From Corynebacterium callunae DSM 20147 (lineage in GTDB: Bacteria > Actinomycetota > Actinomycetes > Mycobacteriales > Mycobacteriaceae), in NCBI RefSeq assembly GCF_000344785.1, contig NC_020506.1, positions 2,775,552 through 2,839,551 on the forward strand: DNA of 64,000 nt. The letters are read 5' to 3'. The translations under genes were made by a program, and so were the position numbers. Numbering within the stretch: position 1 is the first letter of the stretch; each line of letters begins with the position of its first letter. The notes under the pieces are model-generated. The model saw only the letters and a list, made by a program, of their open reading frames with translations, was not told the DNA's origin and made no database searches. Positions 53,800 through 63,117 of the stretch are shown piece by piece.

Positions 53800-53818
53800 A
53801 TTGCACGCCGGGGGCCCC

Positions 53819-54469
53819 ATGAAAGTGTTACCACAGCCGACTGCCATCAGTTCCGACCTTAGTGATGCACAACTAGTAAAAAACTTTGTTTCCGGCGATC
53901 CGGATGCCTTTGGCAGCATCATTAAAAGACATCACCGCCATATGCTGCACGCCGCTCAAAGATATGGCCGTAAACCTGAAGACACTCAAGATATTCTCCA
54001 AGAAGCGCTTTTTAGAGCTAGTCGCAATATGCACCACTTCCGTGCCGAAGCAGCATTGGGAACTTGGCTCCATAAACTTGTCCTCAATTCTGGATGGGAC
54101 TGGGCCAAACATCGCAGCCGCTGTGAACTCGCGGTATTGGATGAACCAACCACCAATCTTGACGATGATCCGCGGCTAGCTATCGATCCACTGGGATACC
54201 TCGATGTAGCACTCACTATCCGGCAAGCAATTGATACCTTGCACCCAGATCAAAGAATCGCCTTAATTTTGGTGGATTTGGGCGGATATAGCATTGAGGA
54301 AGTTGCTGAAATTGAAGGCGTCAAAGTGGGAACCATTAAATCGCGGCGGGGGCGCGGGCGAAAAATTCTTCGAGAACTTTTGCATACTGATTTTTTGGGG
54401 GAAGATCAGCCGCCTCGCTGTGAAAAAAATGCACAGCTACAAAACGATCAGGCCCTAAATGTGAAATAG
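53819..54469 (+). CDS. sigM: ECF sigma factor SigM
   Basis: A 216-residue RNA polymerase sigma factor. Region 2 is LVKNFVSGDPDAFGSIIKRH through FRAEAALGTWLHKLVLNSG. Region 4 is YSIEEVAEIEGVKVGTIKSR. In C. glutamicum SigM drives thioredoxin and iron-sulfur assembly genes under disulfide stress, and trxB and trxA follow here. ATG 53819 is the likely start; the frame runs back to 53720 but that part overlaps the palindrome. No anti-sigma factor gene lies between sigM and trxB, unlike M. tuberculosis (RsmA). The C-terminal 35 residues are a charged tail. Confidence 0.9.
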   Translation: MKVLPQPTAISSDLSDAQLVKNFVSGDPDAFGSIIKRHHRHMLHAAQRYGRKPEDTQDILQEALFRASRNMHHFRAEAALGTWLHKLVLNSGWDWAKHRSRCELAVLDEPTTNLDDDPRLAIDPLGYLDVALTIRQAIDTLHPDQRIALILVDLGGYSIEEVAEIEGVKVGTIKSRRGRGRKILRELLHTDFLGEDQPPRCEKNAQLQNDQALNVK

Positions 54470-54505
54470 CAAACACCGTGCGCAGCCTGTGACATTTCAA
54501 CCAGT

Positions 54506-54533
54506 GGGAACCTTTTTGCCCTGCCATAGCGTT
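54506..54533 (+). promoter_or_regulatory. ECF-type promoter of trxB
   Basis: GGGAAC (54506-54511) and CGTT (54530-54533), with 18 bases between. The pattern GGAA(C/T)-N(16-20)-CGTT fits promoters of the corynebacterial stress sigma factors SigH and SigM. It lies 113 bases before the trxB start. Confidence 0.65.
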
Positions 54534-54645
54534 GACTATGACAGCTCCACAAATAGGGTGGTTTGATTAAAGCACCTAGAATTTAAGGTGAGATGTGCAG
54601 AGCACCTGCACTCACAAAAAGCACCAAGAGGGAATTAGGAAATCA

Positions 54646-55599
54646 ATGTCTGAAGAACAATCTGCAGCAACCCCCACCATTCACGATGTTGCCATCATTG
54701 GCTCCGGCCCAGCTGGCTATACCGCAGCTGTTTATGCCGCCCGCGCTGACCTCAAGCCCATCATGTTTGAAGGTTATGAATTCGGTGGATCCCTTATGAC
54801 CACCACCGAGGTGGAGAACTTCCCTGGTTTTGAAAACGGCATTATGGGCCCTGAGCTTATGGAAAACATGCGTGCTCAGGCCGAGCGCTTTGGTACCGAT
54901 ATGCGCATGGAGCTTGTTGACCGCGTTGACCTCACCGGTGAGATTAAGAACATCTGGGTTGGCGATGAGGAATTCCAGGCTCGCGCTGTCATCTTGGCCA
55001 TGGGTTCTGCACCTCGTTACCTAGGTGTTCAGGGCGAGAAGGAATTGCTCGGCCGCGGCGTTTCTGCCTGCGCTACCTGCGATGGTTTCTTCTTCCGCGA
55101 CCAAGACATTGCTGTTATCGGCGGTGGCGATTCCGCAATGGAAGAAGCCACCTTCCTTACCAAGTTCGCACGCAGCGTGACCATCGTGCACCGACGTGAA
55201 GAGTTCCGCGCCAGCGCCATCATGCTGGAGCGCGCACAGCAAAATGAAAAGATCCGCTTTGTTACCAACAAAGCCGTTGAAGAGGTCCTCGAAGGCGAAG
55301 GCAAGGTAAAGGGCCTGAAGCTGAAGGACACCGTCACTGGTGAAGAGTCTGTTCTTGATGTCACTGCGATGTTCGTGGCCATTGGACATGACCCTCGTTC
55401 CGAGATGATCAAGGGCCAGGTTGAGCTGGATCCTGCCAACTATGTGCTGGTTGCAGAGCCTTCCACCCGCACCAACCTGGATGGCGTTTTTGCCGCTGGT
55501 GACCTGGTTGATAGCCACTACCAGCAGGCTATTACCGCTGCTGGTTCGGGATGCCGTGCTGCCATTGACGCTGAGCACTATCTCGCCGCACTAGGCTAA
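54646..55599 (+). CDS. trxB: Thioredoxin reductase
   Basis: A 317-residue flavoenzyme that reduces thioredoxin with NADPH. The FAD loop is GSGPAG (residues 17-22), the redox disulfide is CATC (Cys142, Cys145), the NADPH loop is GGGDSA and the C-terminal FAD segment is [13 protein letters not shown] 54646 has TTAGGA upstream; the longer frame from 54595 is not conserved in the family. It lies between sigM and trxA with an ECF-type promoter upstream. Confidence 0.95.
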   Translation: MSEEQSAATPTIHDVAIIGSGPAGYTAAVYAARADLKPIMFEGYEFGGSLMTTTEVENFPGFENGIMGPELMENMRAQAERFGTDMRMELVDRVDLTGEIKNIWVGDEEFQARAVILAMGSAPRYLGVQGEKELLGRGVSACATCDGFFFRDQDIAVIGGGDSAMEEATFLTKFARSVTIVHRREEFRASAIMLERAQQNEKIRFVTNKAVEEVLEGEGKVKGLKLKDTVTGEESVLDVTAMFVAIGHDPRSEMIKGQVELDPANYVLVAEPSTRTNLDGVFAAGDLVDSHYQQAITAAGSGCRAAIDAEHYLAALG

Positions 55600-55611
55600 C
55601 CCTTACTAAAC

Positions 55612-55647
55612 GGCCACAGGGAGGCAAAATGTTGCCATCCTGTGGCC
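55612..55647. terminator. Hairpin between trxB and trxA
   Basis: GGCCACAGG pairs with CCTGTGGCC, and an inner GGCAA/TTGCC stem extends it. No long T tract follows, so it may only attenuate transcription or stabilise the trxB message. Confidence 0.6.
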
Positions 55648-55777
55648 ATTTCGTTGCCATTCTTAAGAGCTAGCTGAGAGATTCACAGTTAGCCTTAATT
55701 GAAACCGTGTATCAATGACTAACGGGCTAAATAAAGCTGTTTTTATTATTCATTGTCACATCTAGAGGAGAAACACC

Positions 55778-56101
55778 ATGAGCAACGTTGTTGCTGTTAC
55801 CGAAGAGACTTTTAAGTCCACCGTCATTGATTCCGATAAGCCAGTTATTGTAGATTTTTGGGCTGAGTGGTGTGGGCCTTGCAAGAAGCTCAGCCCCATC
55901 ATTGAAGAGATCGCTGGCGAATATGGCGATAAGGCTGTTGTCGCTAGTGTTGACGTAGATGCAGAACGTACCCTGGGTGCAATGTTCCAGATTATGTCCA
56001 TCCCTTCAGTACTCATTTTCAAAAACGGTCAGAAGGTTGATGAGTTTGTGGGATTGCGTCCTAAGGGCGAGATTGTGGAAAAACTAGAACAGCACCTCTA
56101 A
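55778..56101 (+). CDS. trxA: Thioredoxin
   Basis: A 107-residue cytoplasmic thioredoxin with the active site WCGPC (Cys32, Cys35), cis-proline in IPSVLIF and the usual length. It reduces protein disulfides and is itself reduced by the TrxB encoded just upstream. GAGGAG lies nine bases before the ATG. The gap from trxB (178 bases) leaves room for a separate promoter. Confidence 0.95.
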   Translation: MSNVVAVTEETFKSTVIDSDKPVIVDFWAEWCGPCKKLSPIIEEIAGEYGDKAVVASVDVDAERTLGAMFQIMSIPSVLIFKNGQKVDEFVGLRPKGEIVEKLEQHL

Positions 56102-56204
56102 CTGGTAGTCTGTCTAAATTCCGTTGGAAAGACATTCCAACATGAAGATTCCACAAAACCCCGCTACCCATGGGTTTTTTAAGAAGAAATATGAAAGGAG
56201 CAGG

Positions 56205-57395
56205 GTGTCCAACGTCCTGAGTGTCGGCGATCGCAGCCCACGCGTAGCCGAAGTTCGCACTACGCTCGCACGCCTTGGCGTGATTGAAGGCTATGCCCGG
56301 GATGTCTCTGCCAAGACTGAATCCCCAAAGTTCCACGAAGAAGAAACGCTTTTCGACGAGGACCTCAGCTTCAGCATTAAATCTTTCCAGCAGGCCCGCG
56401 GAATCGTGCCTTCTGGACTGATCGACGATCTCACCCTGCGAGTCCTTCGCGAAGCTTCTTATACCCTGGGTACCCGTGTCTTGTCCTACCAGCCTGGCAA
56501 TCAGCTGGTCGGCGATGACGTCGTCGAAATCCAAACCCAACTCCAAGAGCTGGGCTTTTATACCGACCGTGTGGATGGCCACTTTGGTGAAATCACCCAC
56601 AAGGCCGTCATGAACTACCAGCTCAACTACGGCATGCAAGCAGATGGCATCTGTGGCCCAGAAACCATCCGTGCGCTGTCCCGCCTCGGACTGCGCATTA
56701 AGGGCGGTTCCGCACAGGCTATCCGTGAGCGTGAGCGTATGCGCAGCGCTGGCCCACGTTTGGCCGGCAAGCGTGTGGTTATTGATCCTGCCCTCGGTGG
56801 AAGCAATAAGGGACAGCTTGTTAAAGGCCCTTATGGTGAGATTTCTGAATCGGAAATCCTCTGGGATCTTGCTACTCGCCTCGAAGGCCGAATGATCGCA
56901 GCAGGTATGGAAACCATCCTCTCGCGCCCGCATATGGATGATCCCAGCAGCCGTGACCGCGCCTCCATTGCCAATGCTTTTGGCGCTGATCTTATGCTCA
57001 GCCTCAAATGCGATTCCTACCCCAATGAAAAAGCCAATGGCGTAGCCAGCTTCTACTTTGGTTCAGAAAATGGCACCAACTCACTAACCGGTGAAACTCT
57101 CTCCGGTTATGTGCAAAAGGAAATTGTGGCGCGCACCCCGCTGACCAACTGTGGCAGCCATGCACGCACCTGGGAGCTTTTGCGCCTGACCCGCATGCCA
57201 ATGGTGGAGATCGTCACCGGCTACCTCACCAATCCTGGTGATCTAGCGGTGCTGACTGACCCCAAGATGCGTGACCGTATCGCAGAGGCCATTGTGGTGG
57301 CCGTGAAGCGCCTCTACCTCCTAGATGAGGCCGAACAGCCAAAGACTGGTTCTTTTAAGTTCAGCGAGCTTCTCAAGTCCGAAAACGCGTCTTAA
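56205..57395 (+). CDS. cwlM: CwlM-like peptidoglycan regulator (pseudo-amidase)
   Basis: A 396-residue protein with two peptidoglycan-binding-like domains (about 1-150; DRSPRVAEVRTTLARLGVI and VVEIQTQLQELGFYTDRVDG) and a C-terminal Amidase_3 domain. The zinc ligands of true amidases are missing: VIDPGHGG reads VIDPALGG, and the later SxHxN-type motif reads SLKCDS. No signal peptide is present, so it is cytoplasmic. Mycobacterial CwlM is a PknB substrate that activates MurA. GTG 56205 with AAAGGAG is chosen; ATG 56142 is an alternative. It follows trxA and lies opposite the GNAT gene. Confidence 0.88.
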   Translation: MSNVLSVGDRSPRVAEVRTTLARLGVIEGYARDVSAKTESPKFHEEETLFDEDLSFSIKSFQQARGIVPSGLIDDLTLRVLREASYTLGTRVLSYQPGNQLVGDDVVEIQTQLQELGFYTDRVDGHFGEITHKAVMNYQLNYGMQADGICGPETIRALSRLGLRIKGGSAQAIRERERMRSAGPRLAGKRVVIDPALGGSNKGQLVKGPYGEISESEILWDLATRLEGRMIAAGMETILSRPHMDDPSSRDRASIANAFGADLMLSLKCDSYPNEKANGVASFYFGSENGTNSLTGETLSGYVQKEIVARTPLTNCGSHARTWELLRLTRMPMVEIVTGYLTNPGDLAVLTDPKMRDRIAEAIVVAVKRLYLLDEAEQPKTGSFKFSELLKSENAS

Positions 57396-57403
57396 CAAAC
57401 GTA

Positions 57404-57442
57404 GTAGAGCCCAGCCCGAGAGTTTCTCGCGCTGGGCTCTAC
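57404..57442. terminator. Bidirectional terminator
   Basis: GTAGAGCCCAGC pairs perfectly with GCTGGGCTCTAC. It lies between convergent cwlM and the acetyltransferase gene. Confidence 0.88.
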
Positions 57443-57448
57443 TGTTAT

Positions 57449-58084
57449 TTAAAAAGCTCCCATTTCCGCCAACATAATTTGCGCCTCTTTGGCAGCAAGC
57501 ATGCCACTGGCAGGTGGCAATTCCATACGCAGGCGTGGCAACACAGGGTGATCTGCTACAACTTCAAAACCTGCAGAACGCAGCGCTTCAAAATCAATAA
57601 GTCCGATTTTGTAGCGCTTTTTCACAATTTTGCGCAGCCTCCCGGTTTCCGGGAGGGGTGCGTCAGCACGTAACCCAAACGCCTCGACGGCGGGGTAGTC
57701 CCGCTTAATAAGCTCCATGAGAGCCGCGTCGAGAAGCGCTGCTTCCATGCCCACGCCCCGGAAAACCTCTTCAATAAAAAGGCTGCTAATGATGGCGGCG
57801 TCTTCGGAAATGGGGGCGCTGGGTAGGGCTTGGGCGCCCGGCGCGGAGCTGCGATCGCAGAAGATGATGGTGGCGATCGCCGCGGTGCCATTGCGGTAAC
57901 CGATATTAAAACCGCAGCTACCCTCCGCTAAAAGGGTGGTAGACAGCCACGCTTCCTTCTCGAAGGCGGCATCGGTTTTGGCCACCGTCTCCGGCGCAAA
58001 CTCCCAGAACACCGATTTCCGGGCCTGGGGATGGACCTCATCAAGGTGGTCGGGTGTGATGGGGAAGAGGGCAGCGTGCATCAT
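57449..58084 (-). CDS. GNAT-family acetyltransferase
   Basis: A 211-residue protein. The central part IISSLFIEEVFRGVGMEAALL is a degenerate acetyl-CoA binding motif A (R/Q-x-x-G-x-G/A reads FRGVGMEAAL). The N-terminal half has AAIATIIFCDR, a strand typical of the fold. The substrate is unknown. It corresponds by position to Rv3916c, between cwlM and parB in mycobacteria. It ends the rpmH-to-parB strand of genes and starts 16 bases after the parB stop. Confidence 0.75.
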   Translation of the reverse strand: MMHAALFPITPDHLDEVHPQARKSVFWEFAPETVAKTDAAFEKEAWLSTTLLAEGSCGFNIGYRNGTAAIATIIFCDRSSAPGAQALPSAPISEDAAIISSLFIEEVFRGVGMEAALLDAALMELIKRDYPAVEAFGLRADAPLPETGRLRKIVKKRYKIGLIDFEALRSAGFEVVADHPVLPRLRMELPPASGMLAAKEAQIMLAEMGAF

Positions 58085-58100
58085 TTAGCTCGCCCGCAGA

Positions 58101-59258
58101 TTAACGTCCCTGGATAAGGGACATGATGCGCTCAAAGTCATCCTTATCCCCAAATTCCACCACGAGCTTGCCCTTGCGCTTGCCCATCATGACAGAAACC
58201 TTGGTATCCAAATTATCGGCCAAGGATTCCGCCGCACGGGTAAACACCTCAGGAGTCGCAGTCTTGGCACGTGGTGGCTTCTTTTCCTCGTGGTCACCGC
58301 GGTTGTGCAGCAACACGACCTCTTCGGTAGCGCGCACTGAAAGACCCTCGGCAATAATGCGGGTAGCCAGCTCCTCTTGCGCTTGCTCGCCGGCCTTAAG
58401 GCCAAGTAAAGCACGGGCGTGACCTGCAGAAAGTACGCCGGCTGCCACCTTAGTCTGTACATTAAGCGGCAAACCGAGGAGGCGAATCATATTGGTAATC
58501 ACCGGACGGGAACGGCCCAACTTATCGGCTAGTTCTGCCTGCGTAACACCAAATTCCTCAAGCAACTGCTGGTAGGCAGCAGCCTCTTCCAAAGGATTAA
58601 GTTGTACCCTGTGGATATTTTCCAGCAGCGCGTCACGCAGCATGGCGCCATCTTCAGTTTCCCGAACGATGGCAGGAATAACGTCTAGACCAGCACGTTT
58701 GGATGCACGCCAACGGCGTTCACCCATAATGAGCTCATAACCCTCAGCAGCTTTACGAACCACAATCGGCTGCATAAGACCAAATTCACTGATCGAATGC
58801 ACCAGTTCATCCAGCGCCTGCGGATCAAATTCAACCCTTGGCTGCTGCGGATTTGGGCGGATCTGCTCAATGGGGATCTCTAAATAGGTAGCCCCAAATT
58901 CGCTTGTCGACGCCCCACTCTGCGGCTCCCGGGCCGCCGCAGGGGAGGCCGGGGAGGCTGGGGTTTCCTGAGTCGTCGGGGTGGCTGCTGGTTGAGCCTC
59001 CGGCTGGGCTGGCTTTTCATCTGCTTGGGGTGCAGCTGGTTGTGCTTCAACTGGTGGCACAACTGCTGGCTTTGGCTTTTTTGCCTGTTCAGCGGTGCGA
59101 CGCGCACCCACGGTACCACCGAGGATAATGTCAGCCGCTCCACCACCTAGGCCGGGGGAGTTACTCGGGCCTGAGGGAATAAGTGCGGCCAGACCGCGCC
59201 CCAGACCGCCCTTACGCTTTTCCGCCTGGGACTTGTCGGAACCCTTGTTCTGGGCCAT
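58101..59258 (-). CDS. parB: Chromosome partition protein ParB
   Basis: A 385-residue CTPase and parS-binding protein. The start [11 protein letters not shown] at ATG 59258 is as in C. glutamicum. Then come the basic stretch [17 protein letters not shown] and a Pro/Ala/Gln-rich linker (about 55-120). The ParB N-domain follows with GERRWRAS, as does the helix-turn-helix ([20 protein letters not shown]). The C-terminal dimer domain ends the protein. It loads onto the parS sites found at 1.4-13.9 kb in this window and spreads. The parA stop lies 60 bases upstream, so they form an operon. Confidence 0.96.
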   Translation of the reverse strand: MAQNKGSDKSQAEKRKGGLGRGLAALIPSGPSNSPGLGGGAADIILGGTVGARRTAEQAKKPKPAVVPPVEAQPAAPQADEKPAQPEAQPAATPTTQETPASPASPAAAREPQSGASTSEFGATYLEIPIEQIRPNPQQPRVEFDPQALDELVHSISEFGLMQPIVVRKAAEGYELIMGERRWRASKRAGLDVIPAIVRETEDGAMLRDALLENIHRVQLNPLEEAAAYQQLLEEFGVTQAELADKLGRSRPVITNMIRLLGLPLNVQTKVAAGVLSAGHARALLGLKAGEQAQEELATRIIAEGLSVRATEEVVLLHNRGDHEEKKPPRAKTATPEVFTRAAESLADNLDTKVSVMMGKRKGKLVVEFGDKDDFERIMSLIQGR

Positions 59259-59318
59259 CGCTCTTAGACGCACCTTTCGTACAGCATGATGATTTTTCGT
59301 ATCTAAAGAAGTTTACTG

Positions 59319-60242
59319 CTATTGCGCAGGTTTTAGGCCGATCGGACCAGATTCGGCACTGGGTTGGAAATCTCCGCGCAGCGCAAGTTCCTTAGCAGCA
59401 TCCAAATAAGCCATAGCTCCACGAGAACCTGGATCATATTCAATAACTGTCTGACCATAACCCGGAGCTTCCGAAACCTTCACCGAACGAGGAATCTTAT
59501 TCTTCAAAACAACCTCACCGAAGTGGGAGTTCACCTCAGTGGCTACCTGCTCCGCCAGGTTAGTGCGGGCATCGTACATCGTCAGCAAAATTGCCGAAAT
59601 ATGCAGCTCGCGGTTGAGGTGCTGACGCAACATGGTGATGTTGTTAAGCAACTGACCCACGCCCTCCAGTGCGTAATACTCACACTGAATAGGAATGAGC
59701 ACCTCATTAACCGCGGTCATAGCGTTAATGGTGAGCAGTCCAAGAGATGGTGGGCAGTCAATAATGAGGTAATCAAAGCCGTGTTCCTCAATAAAATCCC
59801 GGCCCAGGGCATCTGCCAGGCGGTATTCACGGCGGACCAGGCTTACCAATTCAATTTCCGCACCGGCCAAATCCAAAGTAGCTGGGATGCAGAAAAGGTT
59901 TTCATTGGCGGTGGAAGGCTGCATCGCTTCTTCAGCGGTGCATTCACCAATGAGTAGTTCATAGCTTGAAAGGGTGCCAGAGCGGTGCTCCACACCTAGT
60001 GCGGTGGATGCATTGCCCTGTGGGTCAAGATCAACAACCAACACTTTTAGGCCGTGAATAGCCAAAGAAGCTGCCAAGTTAACGGTAGAGGTGGTTTTTC
60101 CCACTCCGCCTTTTTGGTTGGCAATGGTGATCAACCGGGGTTCCTTCGGCTTTGGCAAGCTCAGGGAATTGGGGGTCATCACCTGCGCTGCGCGACGAGC
60201 TGCCGCAGCAATTGGTGTGTCTTCCCAGGTATTGTCATCCAT
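59319..60242 (-). CDS. parA: Chromosome partition ATPase ParA
   Basis: A 307-residue P-loop ATPase with the deviant Walker A KGGVGKTT, the DLDPQGNAST switch and DYLIIDCPPSLG. It positions origin regions by moving ParB-parS complexes toward the cell poles. ATG 60242 (MDDNTWEDTP) is the start as in C. glutamicum; the frame extends to 60308. It is read with parB, downstream of rsmG. Confidence 0.95.
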   Translation of the reverse strand: MDDNTWEDTPIAAAARRAAQVMTPNSLSLPKPKEPRLITIANQKGGVGKTTSTVNLAASLAIHGLKVLVVDLDPQGNASTALGVEHRSGTLSSYELLIGECTAEEAMQPSTANENLFCIPATLDLAGAEIELVSLVRREYRLADALGRDFIEEHGFDYLIIDCPPSLGLLTINAMTAVNEVLIPIQCEYYALEGVGQLLNNITMLRQHLNRELHISAILLTMYDARTNLAEQVATEVNSHFGEVVLKNKIPRSVKVSEAPGYGQTVIEYDPGSRGAMAYLDAAKELALRGDFQPSAESGPIGLKPAQ

Positions 60243-60369
60243 CGACGTGTTCCATCCCTTTATCTCCTTGTGGATCACATCCACATTAATGCTTAAAGCC
60301 CTATCCATTCCACCACAGTTGTTCGAACTGTGAGTGGGTGAAAATTATTCGCCCAGTTTTATGGGGAAA

Positions 60370-60999
60370 TTACTTCTCACGACGAATTGAAATCAAGGTG
60401 GTGGGCTCACTCAAAAGTGCGGCTCCCACCTCAAAGACTGCCACATCTGCGCCGCCAGCCTTCGCAATTTCTTTAGCGTCGCGTTCAATTTCCTCGGCCA
60501 CGCTCGAGCCCTTCATGGCAATCATGCGTCCGCCGATTTTGGTCAAGGGCAAAGACCAACCAGCCAGCTTGCCCAAAGGCGCTACTGCGCGGGAGGTAAC
60601 AACATCAACCAAACCGACCTGCTTGCGTACTGCTTTTTCCTCAGCACGACCTCGAATAACAGTGACATTATCCAAGCCCAGTGCCTCTTTTACCTCGTTG
60701 AGATAAACCGAGCGCTTGAGCAAAGGTTCAATGAGCGTGATGTTGAGATCTGGGCGCGCAATGGCGAGCGGGATACCTGGCAGTCCGGCACCTGATCCGA
60801 TATCTGCAACTGTGATGCCCTGATCCATGGCCTCGCCAATAACACCGCAGTTGAGAATGTGGCGATCCCACAGACGGGGCACTTCGCGAGGTCCGATAAA
60901 GCCACGAATTGAACCATCGCTTGCTAGCGATTCGTGATAAGCAATTGCCTTGTCGAGGTTATCCCCAAAAAGTTCAGCGGCTGCTGGTGGCGTTGTCAT
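60370..60999 (-). CDS. rsmG: 16S rRNA m7G527 methyltransferase RsmG
   Basis: A 209-residue methyltransferase (formerly GidB). The AdoMet site is [17 protein letters not shown], followed by [17 protein letters not shown] and the catalytic-face [12 protein letters not shown]. It methylates the 530 loop of 16S rRNA; loss gives low-level streptomycin resistance. The ATG at 60999 has AAGGAGAG upstream. In mycobacteria a jag gene lies between this gene and yidC; none is present here. Confidence 0.94.
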   Translation of the reverse strand: MTTPPAAAELFGDNLDKAIAYHESLASDGSIRGFIGPREVPRLWDRHILNCGVIGEAMDQGITVADIGSGAGLPGIPLAIARPDLNITLIEPLLKRSVYLNEVKEALGLDNVTVIRGRAEEKAVRKQVGLVDVVTSRAVAPLGKLAGWSLPLTKIGGRMIAMKGSSVAEEIERDAKEIAKAGGADVAVFEVGAALLSEPTTLISIRREK

Positions 61000-61157
61000 G
61001 AAAAGGCTCTCCTTAAAGAGTGCTAGCGGTACAAACTACAACTATAACGACAACTGGATTAGAGCTTTAGCGCCGGTAGCTTAAATAGTGCCCACGGCGT
61101 CTTTTGGGGGCTCTTATGCTGCGCACTCCGGGTCTTATTCCACCTGCCAAATAAAAA

Positions 61158-61193
61158 ACTGGCCGCCAACCTCGGTGGAGGTTGACGGCCAGT
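61158..61193. terminator. Terminator after yidC
   Basis: ACTGGCCGCCAACCTC pairs with GAGGTTGACGGCCAGT (one mismatch), with A/T tracts on both sides. It lies on the downstream side of yidC and upstream of rsmG. Confidence 0.88.
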
Positions 61194-61204
61194 AAAAAAG
61201 CTTT

Positions 61205-62158
61205 TTACTTCTTACGCTTCTTTGGATTTTCTGGCTTTGCGCCAGGCTTTGGAGCGGTGGAACGCTTTGCTTCGCGCTTTGCCTGCTCTTCGGCTTCTTC
61301 TTCAGCATCCATCTTGCCGAAGATATAACGCTGCTGGAAGAAGGTCCACACGTTGTTGGCCATCATGTAGACCAACAAACCGATGGTCCAGATGAAGCCG
61401 GTGAACAAAATGGTTGCTGGCATGAACCAGAGCATCATCTTGTTCATCATCTGCATCTGCATAGCCATTTGGTCATTGGCAGGAGCCTGCTGCTTGCCAG
61501 CTGCCTTGCGGGCTTCCTGGCGATTCACGGACAAACGTGCGTTCATGTGGGTTGCAACAACGATGATCAAAATCATTGGAGCTGCAACAAGCGCAATGTT
61601 CAAGCGGGAAACATCGAGGCCGCGGAAAGCGTCGAAAGCTTCGGTTGGCATGGTGATATATGCCGACAGTGGCGCACCAAAGAGGTCTGCCTTGAGGAAG
61701 GACTGCACCTCAGGAACACCGAAGATGTAGTTTGCGGTGTTGGCGTTTTGCTCGACAGTCATACCCAGCTGGCCGACACCTTCGCCGGTGCGGTTGAAGG
61801 AACGCAGCACGTGGAACAGACCAATAAACACTGGAATCTGCACCAACATTGGCAGACAGCCCGCAATTGGGTTAACACCCATGTCCTTTTGGAGCTTGCG
61901 GGTTTCCTCCATCATCTTCTGCTGGTCATTTTTGTATTTTTCGCGAATGGCCTGCATTTTTGGAGCCATGTCTTGCATCTTGCGCTGGGAGCGCATGGTG
62001 TTAACCATAGGCTTGACCAACACCAGACGAACGGTGAAGGTCAGGAACATGATCGACAAAGCCCATGTGAGTCCGGAATCCGGGCTCAGCACAAGGCTAA
62101 ATGCCTTATGCCAGAACCACAGGATGGCCGAAATCGGCCAATAGATGAAATTGAGCAC
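61205..62158 (-). CDS. yidC: Membrane protein insertase YidC
   Basis: A 317-residue YidC/OxaI/Alb3 protein. The five core helices are visible, starting FIYWPISAILWFWHKAFS. A charged cytoplasmic hairpin KMQAIREKYKNDQQKMMEE follows, with the conserved GCLPMLVQIPVFIGLF and a strongly basic C-terminal tail (KPENPKKRKK) that can contact ribosomes. The E. coli periplasmic P1 domain is absent, as in Gram-positive forms. The start is GTG 62158. It inserts membrane proteins alone or with SecYEG. Confidence 0.95.
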   Translation of the reverse strand: MLNFIYWPISAILWFWHKAFSLVLSPDSGLTWALSIMFLTFTVRLVLVKPMVNTMRSQRKMQDMAPKMQAIREKYKNDQQKMMEETRKLQKDMGVNPIAGCLPMLVQIPVFIGLFHVLRSFNRTGEGVGQLGMTVEQNANTANYIFGVPEVQSFLKADLFGAPLSAYITMPTEAFDAFRGLDVSRLNIALVAAPMILIIVVATHMNARLSVNRQEARKAAGKQQAPANDQMAMQMQMMNKMMLWFMPATILFTGFIWTIGLLVYMMANNVWTFFQQRYIFGKMDAEEEAEEQAKREAKRSTAPKPGAKPENPKKRKK

Positions 62159-62254
62159 TGTGAGTCGATACTCCTCGATTGTTAATGGGGACTATGTACT
62201 TATGTGGCTGAGTTTCTTGAGCTTTCACCTGCGAAAATAGCCAAGTCTTTGGTT

Positions 62255-62560
62255 TTAGGTCACTGTTTCCGTGAACCAAAATCCGCGTTTAGGCACAGGA
62301 TCGTATCCTCCAGGATGCCAAGGTCCACATTTAGCTAACCGAGCGCTGGCGAGAATAGTTCCTTTAAGTGCCCCGTGTACTGAAACCGCGTGCAAGGCAT
62401 AGGTGCTGCACACGGGATCAAAACGACAGGTCGAACCCATCTTAAGTGCTGAAAGATACTTTTGGTAGAAACGAATGGCAGAGGCTGCTGCTTTAGCTGG
62501 CAAGCCTTGAGGTGCCGGAATCTCCAGAGGTTGTTCACCTGTTGTTTTTGGGGCGCACAC
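62255..62560 (-). CDS. yidD: Membrane insertion factor YidD
   Basis: A 101-residue protein of the YidD family, with [19 protein letters not shown], then [17 protein letters not shown] and the closing [13 protein letters not shown]. Three cysteines lie at the family positions. It supports YidC in protein insertion. The GTG at 62560 overlaps the rnpA end by 26 bases; a later start is possible. It sits between rnpA and yidC as in most bacteria. Confidence 0.92.
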   Translation of the reverse strand: MCAPKTTGEQPLEIPAPQGLPAKAAASAIRFYQKYLSALKMGSTCRFDPVCSTYALHAVSVHGALKGTILASARLAKCGPWHPGGYDPVPKRGFWFTETVT

Positions 62561-62942
62561 GTTGTGCTTTTCCTAGTCCATAGACGATATCTCTTTCGAG
62601 ATCTGCAGAACTTGCCTGCCCAGCTGCTGCTAAAGCCCTAATCACAATGTGGTGAGTGGGGGAGAGCAGCTCTGGATTATTGGCCACAATTTGTGTGCAG
62701 ACATGACGAAGCCGTCGGGAGGTACGGTGACGAATCACCGCGTTTCCGACGGCTTTTGAAACGATAAGGCCGAATCGTGGTCCACCAAAAGAGGCAACAT
62801 TGCCTTGATTATTGGTAGAATCCAGCGATTCGGCACTATCCCACAGGTGTACTACAACAGTTTTGCTTCCTGCACGACGCCCTTTTCTCAGTACCGTGCG
62901 AAATTGCAGGGATGAGTTCAGTTTGTTTTGCGCAGGAAGCAC
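62535..62942 (-). CDS. rnpA: RNase P protein component
   Basis: A 135-residue basic protein that helps the RNase P RNA cut tRNA 5' leaders. The RNA-binding signature [20 protein letters not shown], followed by RRLRHV, is clear. Start GTG 62942 ([10 protein letters not shown] next). It lies 31 bases downstream of rpmH in the usual operon. Confidence 0.94.
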   Translation of the reverse strand: MLPAQNKLNSSLQFRTVLRKGRRAGSKTVVVHLWDSAESLDSTNNQGNVASFGGPRFGLIVSKAVGNAVIRHRTSRRLRHVCTQIVANNPELLSPTHHIVIRALAAAGQASSADLERDIVYGLGKAQRVRPKNNR

Positions 62943-62973
62943 TGTGCCGACACCTTAAAAAGTGGTGACGCGA

Positions 62974-63117
62974 TTACGCGGTCAGCTTTGCGCGACCCTT
63001 ACGGCGACGTGCAGCAACAATTGCACGACCTGCACGGGTACGCATACGAAGACGGAAGCCGTGAACACGTGCACGACGACGGTTGTTCGGCTGGAACGTC
63101 CGCTTTCCCTTTGCCAC
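62974..63117 (-). CDS. rpmH: Ribosomal protein bL34
   Basis: A 47-residue, strongly basic large-subunit protein: [20 protein letters not shown] and a C-terminus [10 protein letters not shown]. The start is GTG 63117 behind GGAGTG. It is the first gene of the operon reading away from the origin, the classical neighbour of dnaA. Confidence 0.96.
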   Translation of the reverse strand: MAKGKRTFQPNNRRRARVHGFRLRMRTRAGRAIVAARRRKGRAKLTA

